Shown here piece by piece: positions 18,478 through 29,037 of a DNA stretch of 64,000 bases. Origin of the DNA: DB1 sp049323655 (GTDB lineage Bacteria > Desulfobacterota > Desulfobulbia > Desulfobulbales > SURF-16); NCBI GenBank assembly GCA_049323655.1, contig JBMONO010000050.1, positions 1 through 64,000 on the forward strand. The letters run 5' to 3'. Made by a program: the position numbers and the translations under genes. The notes under the pieces are model-generated. The model made no database searches and was not told the DNA's origin. It saw only the letters and a list, made by a program, of their open reading frames with translations. Each line of letters starts with the position of its first letter. Positions within the stretch are counted from its first letter, which is position 1.

Positions 18478-19062
18478 CTATTTATAAAGGGAATGACACT
18501 CCTTCGTCAAACGGTTTACAGTGGCCACCTTCACCTGCGCCGCAGGATAGTCACCCCGGCCAGCCAGAGCCAGGCAGGCGCGGATCTCGTCATGACAGCG
18601 CCGCCAGCTGTCGAACCATTCCTTGTCGGCATATATGGTGTACTCTTCACAGGCGCGCAGCAGCTCCACGCCATCAGCCGTCGCCGGGCCCGTTCCCTTT
18701 TCCACCTGGGCCGCCACCCTCTTCCAGAGCCTGCCAATTTCCTTTTTCAGTTTTTTGCCGCCGGGCGGAGTGGATTTTTTCGGCAATATCGGCCGGCGCA
18801 GTTCATGAGCGACGGGGGTTGCGTCCTCCACCACCGCCCGGGCATGCAGGATAATTTCACAGGAGAAGACCCCTTTTTTAATCTGCTTTTTGACGCAACA
18901 GGAAAAACTGTCTCCAACCGGTACCGCCTCACCGCTGACCGTCACCTGCCCCCGATTGATCTGCTCCGCCAGCCGGACAAGTTCCGCCGCAACGTCGGCA
19001 GCCGGTCGTTCTTTATCCTTTCGTCTTAAGGTTTCTTCCAGGAAATGGGACTGAACGGCCAT
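18478..19062 (-). CDS. Amphi-Trp-like / CH-motif protein, unknown role
   Basis: A 194-residue protein. The N-terminal half (KDKERPAADVAAELVRLAEQ and INRGQVTVSGEAVPV) resembles amphi-Trp domains, small alpha-beta modules found near ATP-grasp/HprK-like GAK-system genes in sulfate and metal reducers. The C-terminal half is helical with regularly placed Cys/Trp (LRACEEYTIYADKEWFDSWR, RCHDEIRACLALAG) and ends TKECHSLYK, recalling the GAK-system XXXCH proteins. The typical partners (CofD-like, ATP-grasp, HprK-like kinase) are not in the window. Cysteines in CCVKK could bind metal. Family assignment is from recollection of the pattern and should be treated as tentative. Confidence 0.5.
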   Translation of the reverse strand: MAVQSHFLEETLRRKDKERPAADVAAELVRLAEQINRGQVTVSGEAVPVGDSFSCCVKKQIKKGVFSCEIILHARAVVEDATPVAHELRRPILPKKSTPPGGKKLKKEIGRLWKRVAAQVEKGTGPATADGVELLRACEEYTIYADKEWFDSWRRCHDEIRACLALAGRGDYPAAQVKVATVNRLTKECHSLYK

Positions 19063-19162
19063 CGTTTCACCTGCCTTAAAAAAAGTTTGTTGTTATTTCA
19101 ACAGAGTATCACAAAAGTCCGGAAAAGCTGAAGGCAAAAACAGCGGAAACGGCAACAAGAAG

Positions 19163-20768
19163 TCAGTCAAGGCGAATGATAAGATTATCCATCTCGTCCA
19201 CCTGGAGAAAAAAACCGCCGGGCAGCAGAATCGTCGTATAGGCATCGACGATGAGGGCCGGGCCGCAGAGCTGCTGGCCGCAGCGCAGGCGGTTGCGGGA
19301 AAAAAGAGAGGTTTCCAGGGGTCCCTCGTCAAAGATCACCGGCACCTTTTCCTCGGGTCGGGGGGTGGCCATATGTCTGACAGGCGAACGGGCAAAGGAT
19401 ACGGCCGGACCCGCAATCGTCAGGGAACAGCGGATAGTAACCACCTCAAGATCATGATCCGGCAGGGCGTAGCCGAACTGCTGCCGGTGCATGGCGTGAA
19501 AGCCGGCCGGGAAGGTCTCGTCAAAGGGAACGGTAATCTCAAAGGACTGCCCCTGATAGCGGACATCAACAGAACATTCTACCTGGCAGGATCGGCGACC
19601 GGTGAGCGCAGCCAGCTCGTCCTGTTTCTCCGCCACCAGCTCAGCAAAGGCGGCGGTTAGACGATGGCACGGGAGCTGGCGGCCGGAGAGAAAAAACGCC
19701 TTGCTGCCGTCAAGAACGAAATCGGCCATGGCCATACCCTGGGCAGAGAGGATGCCGGCCCGGGCCGGCACGACGATCTCCTTTATGCCGAGTTCGGCGA
19801 TAAGCTGACAGCAGTGCAGTCCCGAGGCGCCGCCGAAGGAAAAGAGGGAGAACTCTTTCGGATCGTACCCGCGCTCCATGGAAACGGCACGCACCGCCTT
19901 TGCCATTTCGGCGTTGACAATACGAATGATGCCCAGTGCCGCCTCTCTGGCGGTAAGGCCCAATTCGGCGCCAAGCCTTTTCATCCTGTCCTCCACCCGC
20001 TCAGGAAAGAGCGGCATCCTGCCGCCGAAAAAACGGTGCGGCAGCAGCCGACCAAGAAAAAGATTGGCATCAGTGACGGTCAGCTCATCGCCCCGCCCGT
20101 AACAGACCGGGCCCGGCTCGGCGCCGGCGCTGCGCGGTCCGACATGGAGCAGCCCCCCCCTGTCGATGGCAACGATGGAGCCGCCGCCGGCGCCGACGGT
20201 ATGAATATCCATGACCGGGATGCAGACCGGCCAGTGCAGCGGCAATGCCTCGCTCATGCTCGTCATTGGCATAGGCATGAAGCAGGCAGACGGCGACCGC
20301 TTCGATGGCATACTGTCGGCACAACCGCCGCAAGCGCCTGCCGATGGTTTTGCCAAGCGGTTGCAACACAGTGCCGTTGGATCGCAAACGCTCTTTGACT
20401 CCGACACAGCAGGCCGGGTCGATGATCGCCGGCGAGCGCTCGATTTGCAGATCACAGAGGTCAGCGCGGTTTTGGCGGCCGATGATGAGCACATCCTCAA
20501 AGCCTGCGGTCGTAATAAGCAGGGTGCGCGCACCCCGGCGCTGGAGAAAGGCATTGGTGCCGACCGTGGTGCCGTGGACAATCTCAAGCTCCGCAGGCAA
20601 GGCCAGCCGGGACGGGTCATCGGGATGGGGGAAGAAATGCAGCAACCCGGCCAGGATGGCCCGGACCGGGTCGTCGGGGGTGGAAGAAACCTTATGGGTT
20701 ACGGTGGCCGCACCGTTCAGCAGAAAAAAATCGGTGAAGGTGCCGCCGGTATCGATCCCGAGTTTCAT
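19163..20768 (-). pseudogene. Broken hydantoinase/oxoprolinase (HyuA) gene
   Basis: The 5' part (from MKLGIDTGGTFTDFFLLNG at 20768, about 180 codons) matches the N-terminus of HyuA-type ATP-dependent hydantoinases/5-oxoprolinases, including the ATP motif GIDTGGTFTD and VHGTTVGTNAFLQRRGA. Near 20215-20260 the frame shifts. The 3' part (about 360 codons) resumes with IPVMDIHTVGAGGGSIVAI and runs to a normal end. The roughly 110-130 residues that should lie between (including the SGPAxG and DMGGTSTD region) are missing. An internal deletion plus frameshift inactivates the gene, unless it is an assembly artefact. No HyuB partner is nearby. Confidence 0.8.
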
Positions 20769-20792
20769 GGAAATGAATGTTCCAGTCTGCGA

Positions 20793-20935
20793 GCGTGGAA
20801 ACGACTGAACGTTTGTCGGAATCGTCAAAAGCCACGATATTGACGAAGCGTGTTTTGCAACTCGTTGTTTTCACTTTCCCGCCTGCCATGGTTTGCGGGT
20901 TTGTACGAGACCATCAACGTTTCACGTTTCCACGC
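20793..20935. repeat. 11-bp inverted repeat flanking a dispersed motif
   Basis: GCGTGGAAACG (20793-20803) and its perfect complement CGTTTCCACGC (20925-20935) enclose 121 bp between the hydantoinase relic and mvhD. Inside, at 20895-20917, is a copy of the dispersed motif CGGGTTTGTACGAGACCATC seen in other intergenic regions of the window. It may be the 3' boundary structure of the large operon or a small mobile repeat. Confidence 0.5.
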
Positions 20936-20944
20936 CGGAACATT

Positions 20945-21550
20945 TTACAAAGCCGATTCGATGGCCTTGCCCACCTTGGCGTCGAGCACCTCGGCCAGAT
21001 GAGCGTCGCTGTAATCATTGTCCTTGCGCAGAGTGCGGGTGGTGGTGCCGAAGGCCATGCGCAGTTTCTGGCTGTTGACAAGTTCCAGGGCCTTTTCCAG
21101 CCGTTTTTTCATCTCATCCGGAGCAATGCCTTCCGCTTGACCAAGCGGCCCGAGTTTCTTCACCTGGCCGGTGAACTCAGTGATCAGCTTGACAAAACGC
21201 GGCGCCTCGGCAGCCGAGGCCCACTGGAGGTTGTAACGGGCCGGGTTGATCCCGATTCCGCTCAAAATCTTCTGGACCAGCGCGTTGACTCCCATTGCAT
21301 CGTAATTACCGACCTGGTAATGACATTCGCCGAGTTGTCAGCCGCCGGTGAAGATACCTGCCGCCCCCTCCATGAAGCCCTGCAGGATGAAGGATGGATC
21401 GATTCGTCCGGTGCACATGACCCGGATGGTCCGCAGATTGGGCGGATACTGATAGCGCGAGACGCCGGCGGCATCAGCCGCGGCGTAGCAGCACCAGTTG
21501 CAGAGAAAACCCAGAATTTTCGGGTTGAATTCTTCCTTTGTCATTGTCAT
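20945..21550 (-). CDS. mvhD: MvhD-type electron-transfer subunit (selenoprotein)
   Basis: A 201-residue iron-sulfur protein with TGA at 21338-21340 read as Sec71. MvhD links a hydrogenase or formate dehydrogenase to HdrA and carries a [2Fe-2S] cluster. Family landmarks are FLCNWCCYAAAD near residue 16, VMCTGRIDP near 45 and GG-U-QLGECHYQVGN near 70, where Sec replaces the first Cys of the usual CxxGxCHY motif. The start at 21550 (MTMTKEEFNPKILG) follows a 70-bp gap after hdrA. Without recoding the gene appears as two pieces. As the last gene of the formate dehydrogenase/HdrA block, it probably bridges those two proteins. Confidence 0.92.
21305..21321 (-). promoter_or_regulatory. SECIS hairpin of mvhD
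   Basis: On the minus strand ATTACC-AGGTC-GGTAAT gives a perfect 6-bp stem whose loop contains GGU, 16 nt after the UGA at 21338-21340. This closely resembles the AGGUCU loop of enteric formate dehydrogenase SECIS elements. Confidence 0.75.
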
Positions 21551-21620
21551 TCCTCGTTGGGGGGTGGTCAGGTCGCAAACCGACCGGGCCCGCCGGTATG
21601 GTGAAAATTTCCTTATCCTC

Positions 21621-24600
21621 TTACAGTTCGCCAAAGGCCTTGATCTGGGCCATGATCTGCTCACGGGTGAAGCCGCCCATGGAGATGGCGAAGGTAGGAC
21701 AGCGCGAGGCGCAGATGCCGCAACCCTTGCAGGAGGCGGAGATGGTCCGCGCCTTTTTCCGCTTGTCATCCTTGACCATCTCGATGGCCTGATAGGGACA
21801 GAGGCTGGCGCAGATGCCGCAACCGATACAGAGCTCGCTGTCAACACACGACACGATCGGTTCCACCGAGACATGACCCTGGACCAGAGGAATGGCGGCC
21901 TTGGCCGCCGCCGCCTGGGCCTGGACGATGATTTCATCGAGCGGTTTCGGCGAATGGGCAAGCCCGCAGACATAGACGCCGTCCACGGCCAGCTCCACCG
22001 GCCGCAATTTGACGTGGGCTTCCAGGTAGAATTTGTTCTCGTTGACCGGAATCTTCAGCAGCTTACTCAGGTTCTCGGTGTCCTCCGGCACGATGCCGAC
22101 ACTCAATACCACCAGATCAGGGCTGAGGGTGACATCCTCCTGCAGCAGCGGATCGAAGAAGGAGACCGTGACTCCGCTGCCTTTTTTCGCCACCTCCGGC
22201 TTACGTTCCATCTCGTAGGGAATGAAAACAACCCCCTGCTCCCGGGCCTGCCGGTAGAGATCCTCGCTATAGCCATAGGTGCGCATGTCGCGGTAAAGGA
22301 CCACGACCTGCGAACGGGGATTGCGCTCCTTGATCTTCAGGGCGTTTTTAACCGCAGTGGTGCAGCATACCTTGCTGCAGTATTTGAGGTCATCACCGCG
22401 GGAGCCGGCGCACTGGATCATGACCACCGAGTCCGGAGTCCGGTCCTTGCCCTTGCCGGCCAGCATACCTTCCAGCTCACGCTGGGTGACGACCTTCTTT
22501 GCCTGGCCGAGCAGATAACGGTCCGGCCGGTGCTCACGGCCGCCGGTGGCGATGATGATGACACCGTGGTCAATGGTCAGTTCCGCTTCCTTCTTGCCCT
22601 TGCGGGTTTTGACCACCGAGGAGAAGTTCCCGACAAAGCCGTTGACCGCCACCAGCTCGGCGCCGGTCAGCACCTCGATCTTCTTATTTTTCTCCACCCG
22701 CTTGATCAGATCCTTGATCATGGCGGCGATGTTCTCACCGGAACCAGTATCGCCCATGCTGGCGGCATGACCACCCAAGGAATCGTTTTTCTCCACCAGA
22801 TAACACTGGAAACCCTGCTCAGCCAGGTTTTCAGCCGCGGTCAGACCGGCAACTCCGCCGCCGATAATGAGGGCCTGGGGAGTAACCGGCACGGTCTGTT
22901 CCGGCAGGGGCCGCAAATGGCGAGCCTTGGCGATGCCCATCCGCACCAGATCCTTCGACTTGCCGGTCGCCTCGTCCGGTTCATTGGCATGGACCCAGGA
23001 ACACTGATCGCGGATGTTGACCATCTCGAACAGGGAACGGTTCAGGCCGGCGTCTTTGAGGGTTTCCTGGAAAAGCGGCTCATGGGTCCGCGGCGAACAG
23101 GCGGCCATGACAATACGGTTCAGCCGGTGCTCCCTGATCTTGTTCTTGATGATCTCCTGGGCGTCCTGGGAACAGCTGTAAAGGCTGTCGCTGAAATAGA
23201 CGACGTTGTCCATCTCCCCGGCGTAATCAACGACCCGCGGCACATCGACCGTACCGGCGATATTGATGCCGCAGCGGCAGACAAAGACGCCGATCCGCAC
23301 CTCGTCATTCTCCGTGACCTGCTGTTCGTCCGGATAGGATTTGTGGACGATGCCGGCGCCGCGCTGCTGTTTGATCAGGGCGGCGGCAAGGCCGGCGGCG
23401 GCACTGGACTGGGTGACGCTTTCCGGGATGTCTTTCGGCCCCTGGAAGGCGCCGGCCACCAGCACGCCGTCGCGGCTGGTCTGCAGGGGCGCGAAGGTGG
23501 TGGTCTCACAGAAGTCGTAGCGGTTCAGATCAAAATTGCCGATACGGGCGAGATCAGCGGCGCTTTTCGGAGAATCGAGTCCGACCGAGAGAACGACCAT
23601 GTCAAAGGCCTCAAAATGATGGCTCTCGGCCATGGTCGAGTAGGTCAACTTCAGCTGCTTGCCCCACGGCATGACATCCGCCACCCGAGCCCGAACGAAT
23701 TTGATGCCGAACTGTTCCTCGGCCCGGATGCGGGCCGCGTCGAAGTCCTTGCCATGGGTGCGCAGGTCCATGTAGAAGATGGTGATTTCGCATTCCGGAT
23801 CATGCTCCTTGGCGACCATTGCCTCTTTGATGGCGTACATACAGCAGACCGAAGAGCAGTAGCCGTTGTCGCAGCCGAGATCACGAGAGCCGACGCACTG
23901 GATAAAGGCGATTTTATGCGGATGGCGCTTGTCGGACAGGCAACGCACCTCGCCCTGGAAAGGACCGGAAGGGTTAAGCAACCGTTCGAACTCCAGGCTG
24001 GTGACAATATCCGGATGCTTACCGTAGTTGTACTTGGTCAGCGCCTCTTCCGGTACCTTACCGAAACCGGGGGCCATGATGACCGCGCCGACCTGGATGT
24101 CGCGCTCCACCGCTTTTTGGGAGAAATCAATGGCGCGGCTGCGGCAGACCGGCACGCAGATCTGGCAGGTATTGTGCTTGAGGTGTAGACAGGCGGCCGG
24201 ATCGATGAAATAGGTGGCCGGCACCGCCTGCGGATAGTCGATGTGGATCGGCCGGGTGATGGCCAGACCCTCGTTGTAGCTGTCCACCATATGACGCGGG
24301 CAGTACTGGGTGCAGAGGCCGCAGGCCGTGCACTTGTCAGCGTCGATGTAGCGCGGATTAAGCCGCACCCTGGCGGTAAAGGCCCCCGGTTTGCCATCCA
24401 GGGAAAGAAAATCCGTGTTGCTCAGAATTTCGATATTGGGAGACCGACCGGCCTCAACCAGCTTCGGAGCAAGGATTCAAAGCGAACAGTCATTGGTGGG
24501 AAAGGTCTTGTCGAGCTGGGCCATGGCGCCGCCAACGGCCGCCGACTTTTCCACCAGATAGACATAATATCCCAGTTCGGTCAGATCAAGGGCGGCCTGC

Positions 24601-24665
24601 ACACCGGCGACACCGCCGCCGACCACCATCACCGAACCGGATCTGTGTTCCATTGCTTTACCCAT
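21621..24665 (-). CDS. hdrA: HdrA-like flavoprotein, duplicated form (selenoprotein)
   Basis: A 1014-residue cytoplasmic FAD/Fe-S protein with TGA at 24477-24479 read as Sec63 (PTNDCSL-U-ILAPKLVEAG; normal HdrA has Cys here). Two HdrA-like flavin modules are joined. The first has VMVVGGGVAGVQAALDL near residue 12 and ferredoxin-like ADKCTACGLCTQYCP. The second starts with ALIIGGGVAGLTAAENLAEQ near residue 510 and repeats the CAGSRG...YCSKVCC pattern of HdrA. The C-terminus holds a 2[4Fe-4S] ferredoxin (CIGCGICASLCP, CKGCGICASRCP). HdrA is the electron-bifurcating subunit of heterodisulfide reductase-like complexes. It lies between fdhA and mvhD, but no HdrB/HdrC is present, so the acceptor is unknown. 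Confidence 0.92.
24447..24462 (-). promoter_or_regulatory. Probable SECIS hairpin of hdrA
   Basis: On the minus strand GCTGG-TTGAGG-CCGGT can form a 5-bp stem (two wobble pairs) 14 nt after the UGA at 24477-24479. It is weaker than the other five hairpins; the recoding call rests mainly on the protein context. Confidence 0.45.
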
Positions 24666-24713
24666 TTCGTTCTCCAGTTGTATAAGGATACCACAAAATT
24701 ACCAACGACACCT

Positions 24714-27700
24714 TCATGCCGCGATCTTTTCAATGCGCACGGCGCAGACCTTGGCCTCCGGGATCTTGCAGACCGGGTCGAGGGCGTCGTTCGTCAGCAG
24801 GTTTGCCGCCGCCTCTTTGTAATGGAAGGGAATGAAGACCACGCCGGCCTCCACCCGCTCGGTAATCCTGGCCGGCAGGGTAATCGCCCCACGCCGGGAG
24901 ACAGCCTTTATCGTCTCACCGTCGGTAATGGCCAGCGCCTCGGCGGTCCGGGGATGAATCTCGACATAGGGTGAAGGGGCCGACTCCTCCAGCACCTGCG
25001 ATCGCCTGGTCATGGTACCGGTATGATACTGATAAAGCACCCGACCGGTGGTCAGCACCAACGGATAGTCTTTATCGGTGCCCTCCTTGGGACCGCTCCA
25101 GACAATCTCGGTGAATTTCGCCCGACCGATGGGAAAACCCTTCTCAAAGAGAACCGGGGTACCGGGATGATCCTGAGTCGGACAGGGCCACTGTAGCCCT
25201 CCCTCCTCATCGAGCCGCTGGTAGGTCATGCCGGCCATGTGCGACCAGGCCCGACCTATCTCGGCGAAGACCTCCTCAGGGAAGGGGGCGAAAGCCTTGT
25301 ACCTGCCGCCGCCCGGCAGGGTGAATTCCCGCCCCGGCCGACTCATCATGCTCTGTTTTGTGCCGACCATCCTGTTCGTCACCATGTTGATGATGGAGAG
25401 ATCGTCCATGGCGTGCCCCGGCGGGCAGACGGCGCGGCGCACCCGTTGCACCCGGCGTTCCGTATTGGTGAAGGTGCCCTCTTTTTCGGCAAAGCAGGCC
25501 GCGGGCAGCACCACATCGGCAAGCTCGGCGGTGCATGTCATAAAAATGTCCTGCACCACGAGAAAGTCCAGCTTTTCCAGCGCCTTTTTCGCATGGCCGC
25601 TGTTCGGATCGCTGAGGACCGGATTCTCACCCATAATCCACATGCCGGTTATCCGGCCATCGAGGATGGCCGGCATCATCTCTGTGGCGGTCAACCCTGG
25701 TCGGGCCGGCACCGGAGTGCCCCAGATCGCCTCAAAATGCTTGCGCGCCTCTTCGTCGGCCACCGGCCGGTAGCCGGGCAGAACCATCGGCACGCAGGCC
25801 ATATCACTCGATCCCTGCACATTGTTCTGCCCACGCAGGGGATTGAGACCCGCACCATGCTTGCCAAGATTGCCGGTCAGCAGAGCAAGGTTGGCCAGGG
25901 CGCGCACATTGTCCGTGCCCGAGGTGTGCTGGGTGATGCCCATGGTATAATAGATGCCGGCCCGCTCGGCCCGGGCGTAAATACGAGCCGCCTCCTCAAT
26001 GTCAGCCGCCGGCACGCCGGTAATCTTCTCCGCCCACTGCGGGGTGCAGGAGGCCACCGAATCGCACAACCCCACGAAATTTTCCGTGCGTTCATCGATA
26101 AACTTCTTATCGTGGAGGTCATCGCGGATGATGACATGACACATGGCGTTGATCAGGGCCGCGTCACTGCCGGGCTGCTGCCGCAACCAAAGCCGGGCAC
26201 TCTTTGTCAGCTCGATGGCACGCGGGTCGGCAACCAGCAGCTTCGCCCCCTTCTTCACCGCGTGCATCATCCGTACGGCAATGACCGGATGGGCCTCGGT
26301 GGTGTTGGAACCGATAACGAACAACACCTCGTTGTCCTCGATGCCGGCAATGGTATTGCTCATTGCCCCGGAACCAAGCGTTGTTGCAAGACCTGCAACA
26401 GTGGGGCTGTGTCAGTAGCGGGCGCAGTGATCAACGTTGTTGGTGCCGATCACCGCGCGGAAAAATTTCTGAAAGGCGTAGTTTTCCTCCACCGTACAGC
26501 GGGCAGAGGAGAGGCCGGCCAGGGAATCGGGGCCTTTCTCGGCCATGATGCGGGCAAAGGTGCCGGCAATGAGGTCAAGGGCGTCATCCCATCTGGCCGG
26601 TTCAAGAGGGCCTCCGGGCCGGCGGCGGATGAGCGGCCGTTTCAGCCGGTCCGGATGATGAATGAAGTTATGGCCGAAACGTCCCTTGACGCAGAGATCG
26701 CCGTAATTTGGTCCGACTTCCGGATCAGCGGTGGCCTCCATGACGGTCTGGCCCTTGACCTTGAGAATAAGCTGACACCCGGTGCCGCAGTAAGGGCAGG
26801 TGGTTCTGACATCCTGGACAGGTTCACCCTGGATCGGCACGATCCGCTGTTTCTTGTTGAGCGCGCCGGTGGAACAGTTGTCCACGCATTTGCCACAGGA
26901 AACGCAGTTATCTTTGAAGCGAAGGACAAGACCATGCGGCCGACCCTCATCATCGACCGAATCGGCCCGCAGCTCCAAGGCATCATATTCGCAGACCCGC
27001 AGGCAGCGCTGACAGAAGATGCACTTGTTCGGATCAATGATGATGGCCCGATGTGAGGTATCGATGGAATAGAGCGGCACCGTACCCATGCCGGTCTTGG
27101 TGATATTGACATCATAGGCGATGTCGAGTTCCTTGAGATTGCAGCGGTCAAAGGCGGTGCAACCGCAAGAGAGACAACGTTCCGCCTCACGCCGCACCAT
27201 CTTTTCAGTGAAACCGAGTTTGATCTCGTCGAAATCCTGACGGCACACCTCAGGCGGCCGTTGCGGCATCTTTTCCCGCAGCTTGACATTGACCCCCTCG
27301 AAATTTTTCAGGCTGACTTCATCAAATCCCTTGCCGCGGGTGAAATTGAAACGGCTCTCGCCACTCTCCTTGTCCACCCCCATAATGTAGGAATGGATGT
27401 TTTCCGCAGCGCGGCGACCGGTAACGACGGCCTGAATAACGGTTTTCACCCCGCTCACCACATCGCCGCCGGCAAAAACCCCATCGATATTGGTCTGCGA
27501 GGTACGGGGATTGGCGACGATCATGCCTTTGGGCGTCAGTTCCAGGACGGCCTCAAGTTCGCCGCCAGGCATGATGCCATCAATAGCGAACTGGCCGATG
27601 GAGCTGACAACGGTGTCCACGGGCAGGGCATTCTTGGATTCAGGAATCGGCACCGCCTCGCGCCGGCCCCGGCTGTCGGGTTCACCGAGCTTCATCCTGA

Positions 27701-28940
27701 TCAGGTTGAGCATCAGGCGGGTATTTTCGTTGGAACGGGCACAGAGATCAACCGGCGAGGCCATGAGAAGAAACTGGACACCCTCGTGCTCAGCCTCGCG
27801 GATGTTACGCTGATTGGCCGGCATCTCGATCTGGGCCCGGGGATAAACAACAGTCACCTCATTGACGCCGAGACGCAGCAGCGAACGTGCCACCTCCATG
27901 GCGATATTGTTGCCGCCGATCACTGCGGCCCGCCGGCCAAGGTCGAGTTTCCTGCCGTCATTGACCATGCGCAGAAATTGAAGGGCCGTGTAGACATGCT
28001 CATAGTTGGCGCAGGGAATGTCAAGTGGCTGGTCGAGCGGCGCACCGATGCCGATAAAGGTGGCATCAAAGCCCTGATCGCGCAGATCCTGCAAGGTGAA
28101 ATCCTTTCCCCACTGCTGACTGAGGCGGATAGAGATGCCCATCTTGAGGATGGAATTCACCTCGTAATCGAGAACATCCCTGGGGATCTTGTAATTGAGA
28201 AAACCATAGCGCAGAGCGCCGCCGAGCTGCGGGGCTGCCTCAAAAATAGTGACGTCGTGGCCTTTGCGGGTCAGGAAATAGGCAGCGGTCAGACCGGAAG
28301 GGCCGCCACCGATCACCGCCACCCGCTTACCGGTGGGCCGATCCTTGGGGATGTTGAGATTGATCTCATGGCTCATGCACCAGTCGGCGACGAAACGTTT
28401 CAGATGATTGATGGAAAGCGGTTCGTCTACCAGGATGCGACGGCAACGGGTCTCGCAGAAACGCGGGCAGACCCGGCCGACGGAAAACGGCAGCGGGTTG
28501 CGCTCCATGATGAGGCGGAGGGCCTCCTCATACTCACCTCTGGCAATATGGGCGATGTAGCCCTGAACGTTAATCTGGCCCGGGCAGGTCAGATTGCAGG
28601 GAGCCTTGCAGTCACCGAAATGGGTCTTCGAGATCGCGGCCAACCGGTTCTTGCGATGGGCAACAACCGCTTTGGAGTCGGTCTGGATCTCCATCCCGTC
28701 CTTGGCCAGGGTGACGCAGGCGCGAAAAAGCCCCTCCACGCCCAACGACGATTTCAGCTTAAAACGAGCTGGATCGGCGATTTCAACCGCACATATACCG
28801 CAGGGATTATCGGCGATGCTGTTTTTGACGTAACAGAGGGTCGGGATGGTGATATCCGAGCGCCTGGCCAACTCCAGAATGGTCAGCCCGGCCTCGGCGA
28901 CAATCTCCATGCCGTTTATTGTCAGGGTTATCATCGTCAT
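24714..28940 (-). CDS. fdhA: Formate dehydrogenase fused to a GltD-like flavoprotein (selenoprotein)
   Basis: A 1408-residue multidomain enzyme with TGA at 26412-26414 read as Sec843 (NVDHCARY-U-HSPTVAG, the canonical FdhA active site). Order: an NuoG-type [2Fe-2S] domain (Cys36, Cys47, Cys50, Cys75); a GltD-type Fe-S domain (CKAPCNLTCPGQINVQG, then CPRFCETRCRR); an FAD/NAD(P) module (RVAVIGGGPSGLTAAYFL near 206, RRAAVIGGNNIAMEVARSL near 335); a 2[4Fe-4S] ferredoxin (CIFCQRCLRVCEY, CVSCGKCVDNC); then the molybdopterin (or tungstopterin) catalytic unit starting TTCPYCGTGCQLILK. It would oxidise formate or reduce CO2 and could exchange electrons with NAD(P)H through the flavin part. hdrA follows after 48 bp. 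Confidence 0.93.
26382..26400 (-). promoter_or_regulatory. SECIS hairpin of fdhA
   Basis: On the minus strand TGTTGCA-GGTCT-TGCAACA is a perfect 7-bp stem 11 nt after the UGA at 26412-26414. Both stem (GTTGCAGGTCTGC-like) and loop closely match the well-known enteric fdhF SECIS. Confidence 0.85.
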
Positions 28941-29037
28941 AGTATCTGGTCTCGATCACAAAAGGGTCGGGATCATCTTTTTTTCACGACCGGGGAAGTA
29001 CCTTCCATCCTTCTCCCGGTCATGATCGGGCAGGGTC

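Noticed and set aside
20215..20260. Programmed frameshift in hydantoinase
   Set aside because: More than 100 conserved codons are missing at the junction and no slippery sequence was seen; a deletion explains it.
21498..24188. An 896-codon open frame on the plus strand opposite hdrA
   Set aside because: It mirrors the high-G+C minus-strand gene, has no recognisable domain, and hdrA on the other strand is certain. The same applies to long plus-strand frames opposite fdhA (27261-29063), acsB (31827-33617) and acsC (29077-30639).
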